Below are positions 43,293 to 52,914 of a stretch of DNA of 64,000 nucleotides, piece after piece. Under the pieces are notes generated by a model that saw nothing but the letters and a program-made list of their open reading frames with translations, ran no database searches and had not been told where the DNA came from. A program made the position numbers and the translations under genes. Positions within the stretch are counted from its first letter, which is position 1. Each line of letters opens with the position of its first letter. Origin of the DNA: Alteromonas mediterranea DE (GTDB taxonomy: Bacteria > Pseudomonadota > Gammaproteobacteria > Enterobacterales > Alteromonadaceae); assembly GCF_000020585.3 (NCBI RefSeq), contig NC_011138.3, positions 3,929,338 to 3,993,337 of the forward strand, given 5' to 3'.

Positions 43293-44597
43293 ATGACAGA
43301 GCCTAAAGAATCAGCCACAACCTATACGGTGCTTTTTGTCGACGACGAACCTAACATTCTTCGTGCAATTAAGCGCGCGCTCTTCACTATGGATATTACT
43401 CTGCTTCTTGCAGATAGTGGCGCAAAAGCTCTTGAGCTTATGAGTGCGAACGAGGTTCACGTGGTTATTTCAGACATGAAAATGCCACAAATGTCTGGTG
43501 CGGAGCTGTTAGAGCAAGTCGCCATCAACTATCCAGAAACCTTTAGGGTAGTGCTTACCGGTTACGCAGATATTGAGTCAACCATAAAAGCCGTAAATCA
43601 AGGAAAAATACATCGTTATTTGCAAAAGCCCTGGGACAACCAAGAGTTAATTTCGGTTGTTGAAGAGGGGTTAGAGCGAGTTAAGCTTAAGACCGAAAAC
43701 TTGCGCCTGCAGAAGCTTACGCGACTACAAAATAGAAAACTAAGAGACGTCAATACCTCGTTAGAGCAAGTGGTACAAAAACGTACTCGGCAAATAAAAG
43801 CAGCACTCAATAAAATTGAAAAGCACAATATAGCGATGGAGCAAGTGCTGTTTAATGTGATAAGCATTAACCCCAACATTGACGGCAAGTTTGCCATTGA
43901 AGTAAGTGAACTGGCTTCAAAACTTGCGCGTATTGCACGCTTAGAAAAAGATGAGATAAAGCATGTCCGCTATGCAGGGTTAATATGCGAGCTTGGGCTT
44001 TTAGGGTTAGAAACTGAAGATTTCAAGGCGCCCTTTTCAAAGCTGAAATACCAACAGCAACAAAATTATTTATCGCAAACAAAACAAGCCGCTTTAATAC
44101 TGGCTCCAGCCCATGAACTTCATCAGGTTTCAGACATTATTGAGTTTCAGTTCGAACACTATAATGGCTCAGGGCTTTACAACAAAGTAGCTAAAGAAAT
44201 TCCAGCAGGGGCGCGTATTTTAGCCATAGCACGTGACTATTGGCGCTTAGTTACTGGGCGTATGAGTGGTATCGAAATGAGCCCGCGTGACGCTAAACTT
44301 GAAATGAAAAAACACAGAAATACCCGCTACGACGGTGAATTCCTAGATCTTCTTCTTGAAGCTGAAGACGTTACAACATCGAAGCTGCTTTCGACCTCGT
44401 TGAAAGCGTCACAATTAAAAGCAGGCATGACCCTTGCCCAAAATCTTTATAACGACAGCCATATCCTTATACTTCCTGAAGGTCATATATTCAACGATGC
44501 TACAATACAAAAATTGGTACACTTTGAAGAAGAGCGCGGTAAAGCATTTAGCATTCAAATAGAACCAGAAGGCCCTTCTGACACTATAAGTGACTAG
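43293..44597 (+). CDS. Receiver protein with degenerate HD-GYP domain
   Basis: A 434-residue protein: receiver (about 11-125; D61 in VVISDMKMPQMSGAELL, K112 in LQKPW), coiled coil (about 130-190) and an HD-GYP-like region (about 200-370). The usual phosphodiesterase signature is lost: the HD dyad position reads LICELGLLGL and the GYP position reads HYNGSGLYNKVAKEIPAGARILAIA. It therefore probably cannot degrade cyclic-di-GMP and may act as a binding or docking protein. It is the last gene of the four-gene operon; AAGGA precedes ATG 43293. Confidence 0.82.
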   Translation: MTEPKESATTYTVLFVDDEPNILRAIKRALFTMDITLLLADSGAKALELMSANEVHVVISDMKMPQMSGAELLEQVAINYPETFRVVLTGYADIESTIKAVNQGKIHRYLQKPWDNQELISVVEEGLERVKLKTENLRLQKLTRLQNRKLRDVNTSLEQVVQKRTRQIKAALNKIEKHNIAMEQVLFNVISINPNIDGKFAIEVSELASKLARIARLEKDEIKHVRYAGLICELGLLGLETEDFKAPFSKLKYQQQQNYLSQTKQAALILAPAHELHQVSDIIEFQFEHYNGSGLYNKVAKEIPAGARILAIARDYWRLVTGRMSGIEMSPRDAKLEMKKHRNTRYDGEFLDLLLEAEDVTTSKLLSTSLKASQLKAGMTLAQNLYNDSHILILPEGHIFNDATIQKLVHFEEERGKAFSIQIEPEGPSDTISD

Positions 44598-44848
44598 GCT
44601 TGAAATACTGCGTATTGCCATTGGGTAAGATAATGACGCACATAAAGATTATCTTGCTCGACCTTTTATTTGGATTGGCTATCCCCATTGTTAAATAAAC
44701 TGAAATTCCTTGAAGCGAGTTCCGGTCTTTAGAATACTGTTCTAAATGAAGCGCGGATGCGTTGAATTTGCTTCGCGAGCATATTGCGTAACTACAACGC
44801 ATTACGTAAAGATTCATGCTCGCCTAACCCACAGAAAAGGCTTTTTGT

Positions 44849-46198
44849 ATGACACATTTTGATTATATTTGTATTGGTGGTGGTAGCGGCGGTATTGCAT
44901 CTGCCAACCGTGCGGCAAAACACGGTAAAAAAGCAGCCATCATTGAAGCAAAAGATATCGGCGGTACCTGCGTAAACGTGGGCTGTGTGCCTAAAAAAGC
45001 CATGTGGTACGGAGCGCAAGTCGCTGAAGCCATCCATCGCTATGCGCCAGAGTATGGCTTTGATTTGTCAGTTAACCATTTTAGCTGGGACAGCCTTATC
45101 GCTAGCCGACAGGCTTACATTGAGCGTATTCACGCTTCTTACGACCGCGCACTTACAGCAAACGACGTGACGCTTATTCGTGGCTTCGCAAAATTTATCG
45201 ATAACAACACGGTAGAAGTCAACGGCGAACAATATACTGCTGATCATATTACTATTGCCGTTGGCGGTCGCCCGACTATTCCTGATATTGAAGGTGCCGA
45301 ACACGGCATTGATTCTGACGGATTCTTCGCACTAAAAGAGCAGCCAAAGCGCGCGGTAGTTGTGGGTGCAGGTTATATAGGCGTAGAACTAGCCGGCGTA
45401 CTTCACGCACTGGGTACAGAGTCTCATCTTGTGGTTCGCAAACACGCACCACTTAGAAATTTCGACCCTATCATTCACGAAACCTTGGTGGATATGATCC
45501 ACGCCGAAGGGTGTAAACTGCACGATCACGCCAGCGTCGAGAAAGTTGAAAAAGCGGAAAACGGTGAGCTTTCTATTTATTTAACTAACGGTGAAGTACT
45601 TGAAGCCGACTGCCTTATTTGGGCTATTGGCCGCCAGCCGTCAACCGATAAAATTGATATAGAAAACACCGATGTAGAGTTAAACGACGACGGTACCATT
45701 AAGGTAGATAAATACCAAAACACTACGGCAAAGAATGTGTATGCGGTAGGCGATATAACCGGAGAAGCAGAGCTTACTCCGGTGGCAGTTAAAGCGGGCC
45801 GTTTGTTAAGCGAGCGCTTATTTAATGGGCAAAAAGATGCGCACATGGATTACTCGCTTATTCCTACCGTTGTGTTTAGTCACCCGCCAATCGGCACCAT
45901 TGGTTTAACAGAGCCAGAGGCTATTGAAAAATACGGTGAAGACGATATTAAGGTGTATACCTCAAGCTTTGCGTCTATGTACACAGCAGTCACCCGTCAC
46001 CGTCAAATGACGAAGATGAAGCTAGTATGTGCTGGTAAAGACGAAAAAGTTGTTGGCCTACACGGTATTGGCCACGGTATGGATGAGATTCTGCAAGGTT
46101 TTGCTGTTGCCATAAAAATGGGCGCGACCAAAGCTGACTTTGATGCGTGTGTGGCCATTCACCCTACCAGCGCGGAAGAATTCGTTACCATGACCTAG
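44849..46198 (+). CDS. gorA: Glutathione-disulfide reductase
   Basis: A 449-residue FAD flavoenzyme that reduces glutathione disulfide with NADPH. The FAD fold ([18 protein letters not shown]), redox-active pair C41/C46 in [18 protein letters not shown] fold ([20 protein letters not shown]) and the catalytic C-terminal His-Glu ([13 protein letters not shown]) are all intact. The length equals bacterial Gor. It is monocistronic with a bidirectional terminator. Confidence 0.96.
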   Translation: MTHFDYICIGGGSGGIASANRAAKHGKKAAIIEAKDIGGTCVNVGCVPKKAMWYGAQVAEAIHRYAPEYGFDLSVNHFSWDSLIASRQAYIERIHASYDRALTANDVTLIRGFAKFIDNNTVEVNGEQYTADHITIAVGGRPTIPDIEGAEHGIDSDGFFALKEQPKRAVVVGAGYIGVELAGVLHALGTESHLVVRKHAPLRNFDPIIHETLVDMIHAEGCKLHDHASVEKVEKAENGELSIYLTNGEVLEADCLIWAIGRQPSTDKIDIENTDVELNDDGTIKVDKYQNTTAKNVYAVGDITGEAELTPVAVKAGRLLSERLFNGQKDAHMDYSLIPTVVFSHPPIGTIGLTEPEAIEKYGEDDIKVYTSSFASMYTAVTRHRQMTKMKLVCAGKDEKVVGLHGIGHGMDEILQGFAVAIKMGATKADFDACVAIHPTSAEEFVTMT

Positions 46199-46285
46199 GG
46201 CGTTTAAACTAAGGGGTTAGCTACCCCACCGACGCATGCTTGCGCTGTAGTGAGAACATGGGTTATTAGGTAAAAAATCGCATTT

Positions 46286-46325
46286 AAAAAACCGGCTTTT
46301 ACTTTGCGGTAAAAGCCGGTTTTTT
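46286..46325. terminator. Bidirectional terminator between gorA and the molybdoenzyme gene
   Basis: A perfect 17-bp inverted repeat AAAAAACCGGCTTTTAC/GTAAAAGCCGGTTTTTT (46286-46302 with 46309-46325) gives T-runs on both strands and sits between two convergent genes. Confidence 0.9.
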
Positions 46326-46332
46326 ATGCGCA

Positions 46333-48522
46333 CTAACTTACTTTTTCAAGTTCTACAGGTACACCGTTTAACACCGCGTTACCAGACAGTTCATCCACCT
46401 GCATGTGGTCGGTAAGAATATTGGTATTTACCCCCGGATGCTGACTTGCCACAGACAACTTAATGCCTTTTTTGTTGTGTCCCCACCCGTGCGGGATAGA
46501 TACCACACCAGGCATGATCGCATCGGTGATTTCAGCCTCTATCGTTAACTCGCCAACCCGCGATTTCACCTTTACCTCATCACCATTTTCAATACCGTAT
46601 TTAACGCCGTCATCGGGATGCAGTTGCATCGTGCAGCGATTATTGCCTTTCACCATACGCGGGCTATTGTGAATCCACGAGTTGTTGGTTTTAATATGCC
46701 GGCGGCCAATTAAAACAAGGGGTTGCGCGTGGCTTTGCTTATCAAAGAAGTGTGCGTTAACCCTGTCTATATCCGCCATAAAATAATCAAAATCTAAATT
46801 TATTTTTTTATTTTCATGGAAAAGCGCAAAAGGTAAAGACGGCTGAAGCGGGCCAAGATCTATACCGTGTGGGTTTGCTTTAAGCTTTTTAAGCGTTAGG
46901 CCGTGCGCAGTACTGCCTTCTTTTTCCGTATCGCTGTCATTAACACCGTTTTGAAAAGCACCTCGCTTATCACCGTATAGACCGGTCTGTAACAAGTCGT
47001 CCACCACGCCTTTTGGCTGCTTGCTCCAAAGCGCAGCATAGTGCGCTGTGCTCCTACCGTTTAATTTGTCGATTCGCTCAGCTAACGATAAATAAATTTG
47101 CCAGTCGGTAAGTTGGTCTGCATCTGTATCCACCACCGCTTCGGAGTACTTCGCAAAGTTTCGCACCGCGAAGTTGTGAAACACAATGTCGTAGTGGTCC
47201 CGTTCAAGGGCTGTTACGGGGGGTAAAATCACGTCGGCGTGGCGAGAGGTTTCTGTGATGTAGAAGTCCACAGCAACCATAAAATCTAATTGTGCAAATG
47301 CCTTGTCGAGCTGTTCAGCGTTAGGCGTAGTGACTACCGGGTTTCCCGCCCCAATAACCATGGCTTTAATTTGTCCGTCTCCGGGGGTAAGGATCTCTTC
47401 AGCTAAACAGGCAACCGGATACTCGCCAGCAAAAGCTGGAAGGCCGCGCACCCGGGAGGTAAACGTGCCCAAACTGCCCTTTCCTGCAACAGGCAATGTG
47501 TCTGCCGCTGGCTGGGTAAACATCATGCCGCCACGCTTGTCTAAATTACCGGTAAGTATGTTAAATAGCATAATGAGGTATTGGGTTAGCGTACCAAATG
47601 CTTGTACGCTTGCCCCCATTCTACCGTAACACACTGCCGCTTCTGCTTCGCAAAAATCGGTAACGAGCTGGATTATTTGCGAGGCCTGAATACCGGTTTT
47701 TTCACTGACTTTTTCTGGTGAAAAATTGCGTACGTAATGCTCTACTTCCATTATGTCTTCAGCATAAGGAAGAAGCGCCTCTACATTGTATAATTGTTTT
47801 TCAAACAGCACATGCAGCATGGCGAGTAGCAATAAAACGTCACTACCCGGGCGAATAAAGTGGTGTTCACAGCTAAGGTCCGCGGTTTCACTTCGCTTCG
47901 GGTCGATAACGACTACCTTGCCACCCCGTTTTTGTATGCCCTTCAAACGCTTTTTCACGTTCGGCACGGTCATAATACTGCCGTTTGACGCCAAAGGGTT
48001 CCCACCAATAATCATGAAATGCTGAGTATGATCGATATCCGGAATAGGTATTTGCGACATATGGCCGAATAGTCTGCGGCTGATGATGTGGTGAGGCAAT
48101 TGGTCCACCGACGTCGCAGAATAGCGGTTATGCGTTTTAAGTGAGCGATAAAAGTAAGGCCCAAATAAAATAGCCCCCATGTTGTGCGCGTTGGGGTTAC
48201 CTAAATACACACCCACCCCATCTTCGCCGTGCTCTTGTTGAATACCGTGCAGCTTATTGGCAACAAGGTCAAACGCATCCTCCCACGTAATCTCTTGCCA
48301 ATTATCGCCCACTCTTTTTACAGGGCGTTTAAGGCGGTCAGGGTCGTCGTACAAATCTTTTAGCGCACTGGCTTTAGGGCAAATGTGACCTTGGCTAAAG
48401 GGGTTATCTTTATCCCCTTTTATTGACAGTATTTGTCTGCCCTTCGTTGCCACTTCAATACCACACATGGCTTCGCACAGCGTACACGTAGAATAATGCA
48501 ATTGTTGTTCAGTGTTGCTCAC
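46333..48522 (-). CDS. Molybdopterin-dependent oxidoreductase catalytic subunit
   Basis: A 729-residue member of the DMSO-reductase superfamily (bis-MGD, COG0243). The N-terminal 4Fe-4S motif C13-x2-C16-x3-C20 with the distant C48 (GHICPKAS) is present, followed by MGD-binding blocks and the C-terminal MGD domain with IPHGWGHNKKG. There is no Tat signal, so the enzyme is cytoplasmic. No iron-sulfur or membrane subunit gene is nearby, so it acts alone or with a distant partner; the substrate is unknown. I prefer GTG 48522 with GGGA six bases upstream over GTG 48534. Confidence 0.88.
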   Translation of the reverse strand: MSNTEQQLHYSTCTLCEAMCGIEVATKGRQILSIKGDKDNPFSQGHICPKASALKDLYDDPDRLKRPVKRVGDNWQEITWEDAFDLVANKLHGIQQEHGEDGVGVYLGNPNAHNMGAILFGPYFYRSLKTHNRYSATSVDQLPHHIISRRLFGHMSQIPIPDIDHTQHFMIIGGNPLASNGSIMTVPNVKKRLKGIQKRGGKVVVIDPKRSETADLSCEHHFIRPGSDVLLLLAMLHVLFEKQLYNVEALLPYAEDIMEVEHYVRNFSPEKVSEKTGIQASQIIQLVTDFCEAEAAVCYGRMGASVQAFGTLTQYLIMLFNILTGNLDKRGGMMFTQPAADTLPVAGKGSLGTFTSRVRGLPAFAGEYPVACLAEEILTPGDGQIKAMVIGAGNPVVTTPNAEQLDKAFAQLDFMVAVDFYITETSRHADVILPPVTALERDHYDIVFHNFAVRNFAKYSEAVVDTDADQLTDWQIYLSLAERIDKLNGRSTAHYAALWSKQPKGVVDDLLQTGLYGDKRGAFQNGVNDSDTEKEGSTAHGLTLKKLKANPHGIDLGPLQPSLPFALFHENKKINLDFDYFMADIDRVNAHFFDKQSHAQPLVLIGRRHIKTNNSWIHNSPRMVKGNNRCTMQLHPDDGVKYGIENGDEVKVKSRVGELTIEAEITDAIMPGVVSIPHGWGHNKKGIKLSVASQHPGVNTNILTDHMQVDELSGNAVLNGVPVELEKVS

Positions 48523-48781
48523 GATAATTCCCACACAACTTGTTGTTAACGACTTGTTACGAAATTAGCCGCTATTGCTGTAATAGACAAGCATCACTTA
48601 AAGTGATGATAGAAGCGTTAACCGCTGAAATTGTACTTACAATCGCATAAGCTAAATAAATCCGTCGTACTTTGCAGTAAGATTAACCTAAGCTTTACAA
48701 TTCGAGGGTACAAAAGAACCAGCTTAGTCATGTACTCTGATGTAGACAGAAAATAATTAAAAAGCAGTTGGAAACTCAATC

Positions 48782-51700
48782 ATGATAACGACAAAGAAAA
48801 GCCTACTAGCAGTTACGCTAGTAAGCGCTCTTGGCTTGGGCATGGCGCCGGCCTCTTACGCACAAAACGACAGTGAAGAAAAAACCGAATACGAACTCGA
48901 TAACTGGGACGTCAGTAACCCACCTTATGCGTTAAACGAAGTCACCATCAAAACAAACGAAACCACATGGTCTAGCTTAGACGTTGCGCCAAATGGCGAG
49001 TTTATGGTTTTCGACATGCTTGGCGACCTTTATAAAGTAAACATGAACGGTGGTGATGCCACGCCACTTACCCAAGATTTTGCGTGGAATATTCACCCGT
49101 CTATTTCTCCTGACGGCAAACACATTGCGTTTATCTCGGACAAAGACGGTCTAAGCAACGTATGGGTAATGGACATTGACGGCAGTAATCTTCGTCAAGT
49201 AACTAAAGAAAAAAGCAATCTTATCCACTCTCCTAAATGGAGCCCTGACGGCGAATACCTAGTGGTTACCAAAGGCATCATGTCTAGCCGCAGCATTCCC
49301 GCGGGCGAGATTTGGATGTATCATAAATCCGGCGGCGATGGCCTGCAAATTAAAGCCCGCAACAGCGGTAAACGCGACCAACAAAACATTGCCGACCCTG
49401 TATTTTCGCATGACGGTAAGTACATCTACTTTACAGAAAACACCGTGCCAGGCGCACGTTTTGAATATAACCGCGACCCGTTAGAAGGCATTTTTGCTAT
49501 CACTCGCTACGACCGCGAAACGGGCGAAGAGAGCCGCTATATCAGTGGTACAGGCGGTGCCGTAGTCCCTACGCCTTCGCCTGACGGTAAATACATCGCT
49601 TTTGTGCGTCGCGTTAAAGACAGAACGGGGCTTTTCCTTAAAGAGATAAAAACCGGCGTAGAAACGCCGCTTACCCTCGAACTAGAGCGAGACATGCAGG
49701 AAGGGTTTGGCTCTGAAGGCTACTTTGCCTATTTCGACTGGATGCCGGATAGCAGCGAAATCGTATATTGGACAGGCGGTAAATTCCACACTATCGATAT
49801 CGAAGATAAAATCACACGCACCATGGATATCACTGTTGAAGGCACCGTGAAATACGCTGACGCTCTGCGCTTTGACGTAGACGTAGCCCCTGATGAATTT
49901 GATGTGCGCATGATTCGCTGGTCTCAAATGTCGCCTAACGGTAAAACTGTACTCTTTCAAGCGCTAGGTAAACTTTACGTGCGCGACGTTAAGTCTGGCA
50001 AAATTAAGCGCCTGACCAAGCAAAACGACCACGACGAGTACTACCCTCGTTTTTCTAACGACGGTAAGAAGATTGTTTACACCACGTGGGACGACCAAGA
50101 TTTAGGTACGGTACGCGTAGTATCAGCCCGTGGTGGTAAAGGAAAGGTTATTACCCAGCAGCCCGGTCATTACATTGAGCCTTCGTTCTCGGCCGATGGC
50201 GAAAAAGTGGTATTCCGCAAATTTACCGGCGGCTTTCTGCTAGACCCGACCTACTCGGTCGAGCCAGGTATTTACGTTGCCGACCTTGAAGAAGATTCTG
50301 TAAGTAAGGTGACAGACAATGGCTACAACGCCCACTTCGCGGGTGGCGACGACCGCGTATATTTCACAGAATCTGCCGGCGGCGAAGCGTATTATGAAAC
50401 GCAACTTTCAAGCGTTAATTTGCAAGGTAATGACAAGCGTACGCATCTATACGGCGCAAATAAAGTAAGTGAGTACAAACTTTCGCACGATAAAAAATGG
50501 GTTGCGTTTGTATATCAATTTAAAACTTACGTGGCACCGTTTGTAGAAAATGGTAAGCGCATTACCATTGGTCCGAACATGACCTCGCTACCGGTAACAC
50601 AGCTTTCAAGTCGAGCTGGTGAATACCTTACTTGGTCACCAGACAATAAAACCCTTAGCTGGTTTAACGGCCCGACACTTTTCAGCCGTTCACTCGATGA
50701 AGCCTTTGCCTTTTTAGACGGTGCACCTGAAACCTTGCCTGAACCGGTAGCTGAAGGTATGGATTTGTCGTTTACCACCAAGGCCGACAAGCCTTCAGGA
50801 TACAAAGCCTTGGTTGGCGGTAAAGTGGTAACCATGCGCGATGCTGACAATACCCAGGAAGTCATTGAAAATGGCGTTGTACTTATTAAAGACAACCGTA
50901 TTGAAGCGGTAGGTAAGCGTGGCGATATAGCTATTCCTGGTGACGCTATGCAGATAGACACCTCGGGTAAAACCATTATTCCTGGGCTCGTTGATGCGCA
51001 CGCCCATGGTTCACAAGGTCGTAATGAGATAATTCCTCAGCAAAACTGGAGTCAGTTCTCCAACGTGTCGTTCGGTGTAACCACCATTCACGACCCATCA
51101 AACGACACCACGGAAATTTTTGCTGCAGCAGAGCTTCAGCGCAAAGGTAAAATTGTTGCGCCGCGTATCTACTCTACCGGTACTATCTTGTACGGTGCAG
51201 AAGGACTGGGTTACAAAGCTATCATCAACGACTACGAAGATGCTTATTTCCACGTAGAGCGCTTAAAAGAAGCCGGTGCTATATCGGTGAAAAGCTATAA
51301 TCAACCTCGCCGTGATCAGCGCCAACAGGTACTTTGGGCAGCTAAAAATCAAGCGATGATGGTGGTGCCTGAAGGGGGCGGTAAGCTTCAGCAAAACCTA
51401 ACCATGCTGGTAGACGGTCACACCGGTCTTGAGCACAGCATTCCGGTTGAAAAAGGCTATAGCGATGTTACTCAGCTATGGAAAGCCACAGAGTTTGGCT
51501 ATACCCCTACCTTTGTTGTGTCGTACGGCGGCATGATGGGTGAAGAATATTGGTACGATAAAACGGAAGTGTGGAAGAACCCGCGTCTATTGCGCTATAC
51601 CCCTTCTACTATTTTAGACAAACGCGCTATTCGCAGACCGACCGCGCCAGAAAACCAATACAACCACCAAAACGTCGCCAGCTACGCTAAAGAACTCCGA

Positions 51701-52117
51701 GATAATGGGGTCAGTGTACATATTGGCGCTCACGGACAGCGTGAAGGCCTAGCTGCACACTGGGAACTGTGGATCATGGAACAAGGTGGCTTTACGCCTT
51801 GGGAAGCGCTGCGCGGCGGGACTATTGATGGTGCTAAGCACTTAGGCATGGGCAAAGACCTTGGTAGTATCGAAAAAGGGAAGCTTGCTGACCTAGTGGT
51901 GATTGATGGCGATGTATTAAGCGACATTAGAAAGAGTGAGTACGTTGAGTACACGGTGTTAAACGGCCGTGTTTACGAGTCTGCCACCATGAACGAAGTG
52001 GGCAGTAAAGAAAAACGCGAACCTTTCTTCTTTGAGCAAGATAACGCGACCTTTATGCCACAGCAAACCGCGGATGAAGTGGAGGCGAAAGCCCACCACT
52101 ATCACTGGGAGCATTAA
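48782..52117 (+). CDS. Exported amidohydrolase fused to TolB-like PD40 beta-propeller
   Basis: A 1111-residue protein: signal peptide (cleavage near SYAQN), a PD40/WD40-like propeller region (about 60-640, repeated SPDGKHIAF/SPDGEYLVV-type blades) and a metal-dependent amidohydrolase domain (about 690-1075). Metal ligands appear in GLVDAHAHGS (HxH), in the later HTGLEHS and GAHGQ histidines, and in the C-terminal LGSIEKGKLADLVVID that marks the family end. This fusion is widespread in Alteromonadales; the substrate (cyclic amide or peptide-like) is unknown. Its own terminator follows. Confidence 0.9.
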   Translation: MITTKKSLLAVTLVSALGLGMAPASYAQNDSEEKTEYELDNWDVSNPPYALNEVTIKTNETTWSSLDVAPNGEFMVFDMLGDLYKVNMNGGDATPLTQDFAWNIHPSISPDGKHIAFISDKDGLSNVWVMDIDGSNLRQVTKEKSNLIHSPKWSPDGEYLVVTKGIMSSRSIPAGEIWMYHKSGGDGLQIKARNSGKRDQQNIADPVFSHDGKYIYFTENTVPGARFEYNRDPLEGIFAITRYDRETGEESRYISGTGGAVVPTPSPDGKYIAFVRRVKDRTGLFLKEIKTGVETPLTLELERDMQEGFGSEGYFAYFDWMPDSSEIVYWTGGKFHTIDIEDKITRTMDITVEGTVKYADALRFDVDVAPDEFDVRMIRWSQMSPNGKTVLFQALGKLYVRDVKSGKIKRLTKQNDHDEYYPRFSNDGKKIVYTTWDDQDLGTVRVVSARGGKGKVITQQPGHYIEPSFSADGEKVVFRKFTGGFLLDPTYSVEPGIYVADLEEDSVSKVTDNGYNAHFAGGDDRVYFTESAGGEAYYETQLSSVNLQGNDKRTHLYGANKVSEYKLSHDKKWVAFVYQFKTYVAPFVENGKRITIGPNMTSLPVTQLSSRAGEYLTWSPDNKTLSWFNGPTLFSRSLDEAFAFLDGAPETLPEPVAEGMDLSFTTKADKPSGYKALVGGKVVTMRDADNTQEVIENGVVLIKDNRIEAVGKRGDIAIPGDAMQIDTSGKTIIPGLVDAHAHGSQGRNEIIPQQNWSQFSNVSFGVTTIHDPSNDTTEIFAAAELQRKGKIVAPRIYSTGTILYGAEGLGYKAIINDYEDAYFHVERLKEAGAISVKSYNQPRRDQRQQVLWAAKNQAMMVVPEGGGKLQQNLTMLVDGHTGLEHSIPVEKGYSDVTQLWKATEFGYTPTFVVSYGGMMGEEYWYDKTEVWKNPRLLRYTPSTILDKRAIRRPTAPENQYNHQNVASYAKELRDNGVSVHIGAHGQREGLAAHWELWIMEQGGFTPWEALRGGTIDGAKHLGMGKDLGSIEKGKLADLVVIDGDVLSDIRKSEYVEYTVLNGRVYESATMNEVGSKEKREPFFFEQDNATFMPQQTADEVEAKAHHYHWEH

Positions 52118-52159
52118 TCGCACGCAAACACGTTTGATGTAGTTTAACTACCACTAGGA

Positions 52160-52196
52160 AAAAGCCGATAAAGCCCTGTGTTTTATCGGCTTTTTT
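52160..52196 (+). terminator. Terminator of the amidohydrolase gene
   Basis: A perfect 13-bp stem AAAAGCCGATAAA/TTTATCGGCTTTT (52160-52172 with 52182-52194) with an 8-base loop runs into T's. It separates the amidohydrolase gene from the following envelope cluster. Confidence 0.9.
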
Positions 52197-52243
52197 ATTC
52201 TGGTTATGTTTGCTGGTAAGCCGCTTAAAACAAAATCAATGTT

Positions 52244-52270
52244 TTGTCTTTCGTAAAAGAGTGCTATAAA
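52244..52270 (+). promoter_or_regulatory. Candidate promoter of the PEGA-TolQ-vWA cluster
   Basis: An extended -10 (TGC-TATAAA, 52262-52270) has TTGTCT 15 bases upstream (52244-52249). It lies about 65 bases before the first gene, directly after the preceding terminator. The call is by eye only. Confidence 0.35.
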
Positions 52271-52335
52271 TAAAAAAGGACTAGGGCTATACATGTATTT
52301 GTATGTATCAAGCCAATTAAAATAAAAGGACTTAT

Positions 52336-52893
52336 TTGGCTATGCCGCATCATTTGCCCTTTGCACTATTACTTCTCACTTTTTTTCTCGCGCCTGTTTA
52401 CGCACAAACAAGCGAGACGCCTACGTATTATCAAGATTGTTCCGTTCTCGACTTTGGTGACAAAGATATGTCTACCATGACAGAGGCTGAAAAAATTCAA
52501 GCTTTAGATGACTCTTTATTCGGTGCTTTAGAGCAAAGTGAAGAATGCATGGATGCCGCAGCGCAATCTAGCGCACAAAGTGTGGCTAGCGCCGCTGGCC
52601 AAGGTGCTGGTGCAGGAAATGGCGCAGCCTCGGGAAGCGTGTCTAGCGCTTCAGCAGCCAGTGGCGGCCAAGGGCAGTCAAATGCGCAAAACAGCGCCCA
52701 ATCTCAAGAATCATCAACCCATTCACAAACGACCACCTCTAGTTCAGCTCCTTCAAAGCAATCTACTGGAGGTAAAGCAAAAGGTGGAAGTTCAGCGGTA
52801 TGTGATGCCGTAATTGCCGGTTTGCAAGGAGCGACAACAGAGCAAGAAAAAGCTCATTTCCAAGCATTAAAAGAGCAATACGGCTGTAAATAA
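52336..52893 (+). CDS. Secreted Ser/Gln/Ala-rich low-complexity protein, first gene of the envelope cluster
   Basis: A 185-residue exported protein. A signal peptide (cleavage near VYAQT) is followed by a small folded-looking part with cysteines (QDCSVLDF, EECMDAA), a disordered Ser/Gln/Ala/Gly stretch (about 75-150) and a short Cys-containing end (SAVCDAVIAGL, QYGCK). The four cysteines could form two disulfides bridging the ends. TTG 52336 has AAAGGA five bases upstream; ATG 52342 is the alternative. It resembles no family I know. As first gene of the cluster it may be a periplasmic or surface linker. Function unknown. Confidence 0.65.
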   Translation: MAMPHHLPFALLLLTFFLAPVYAQTSETPTYYQDCSVLDFGDKDMSTMTEAEKIQALDDSLFGALEQSEECMDAAAQSSAQSVASAAGQGAGAGNGAASGSVSSASAASGGQGQSNAQNSAQSQESSTHSQTTTSSSAPSKQSTGGKAKGGSSAVCDAVIAGLQGATTEQEKAHFQALKEQYGCK

Positions 52894-52914
52894 AACTCAG
52901 AGGAAGGAAAGGAA

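Noticed and set aside
44632-44697. 21-codon hydrophobic frame after the degenerate HD-GYP gene
   Set aside because: Very short and with no strong ribosome site, overlapping an imperfect AAGATAAT/ATTATCTT hairpin; cannot be told from chance.
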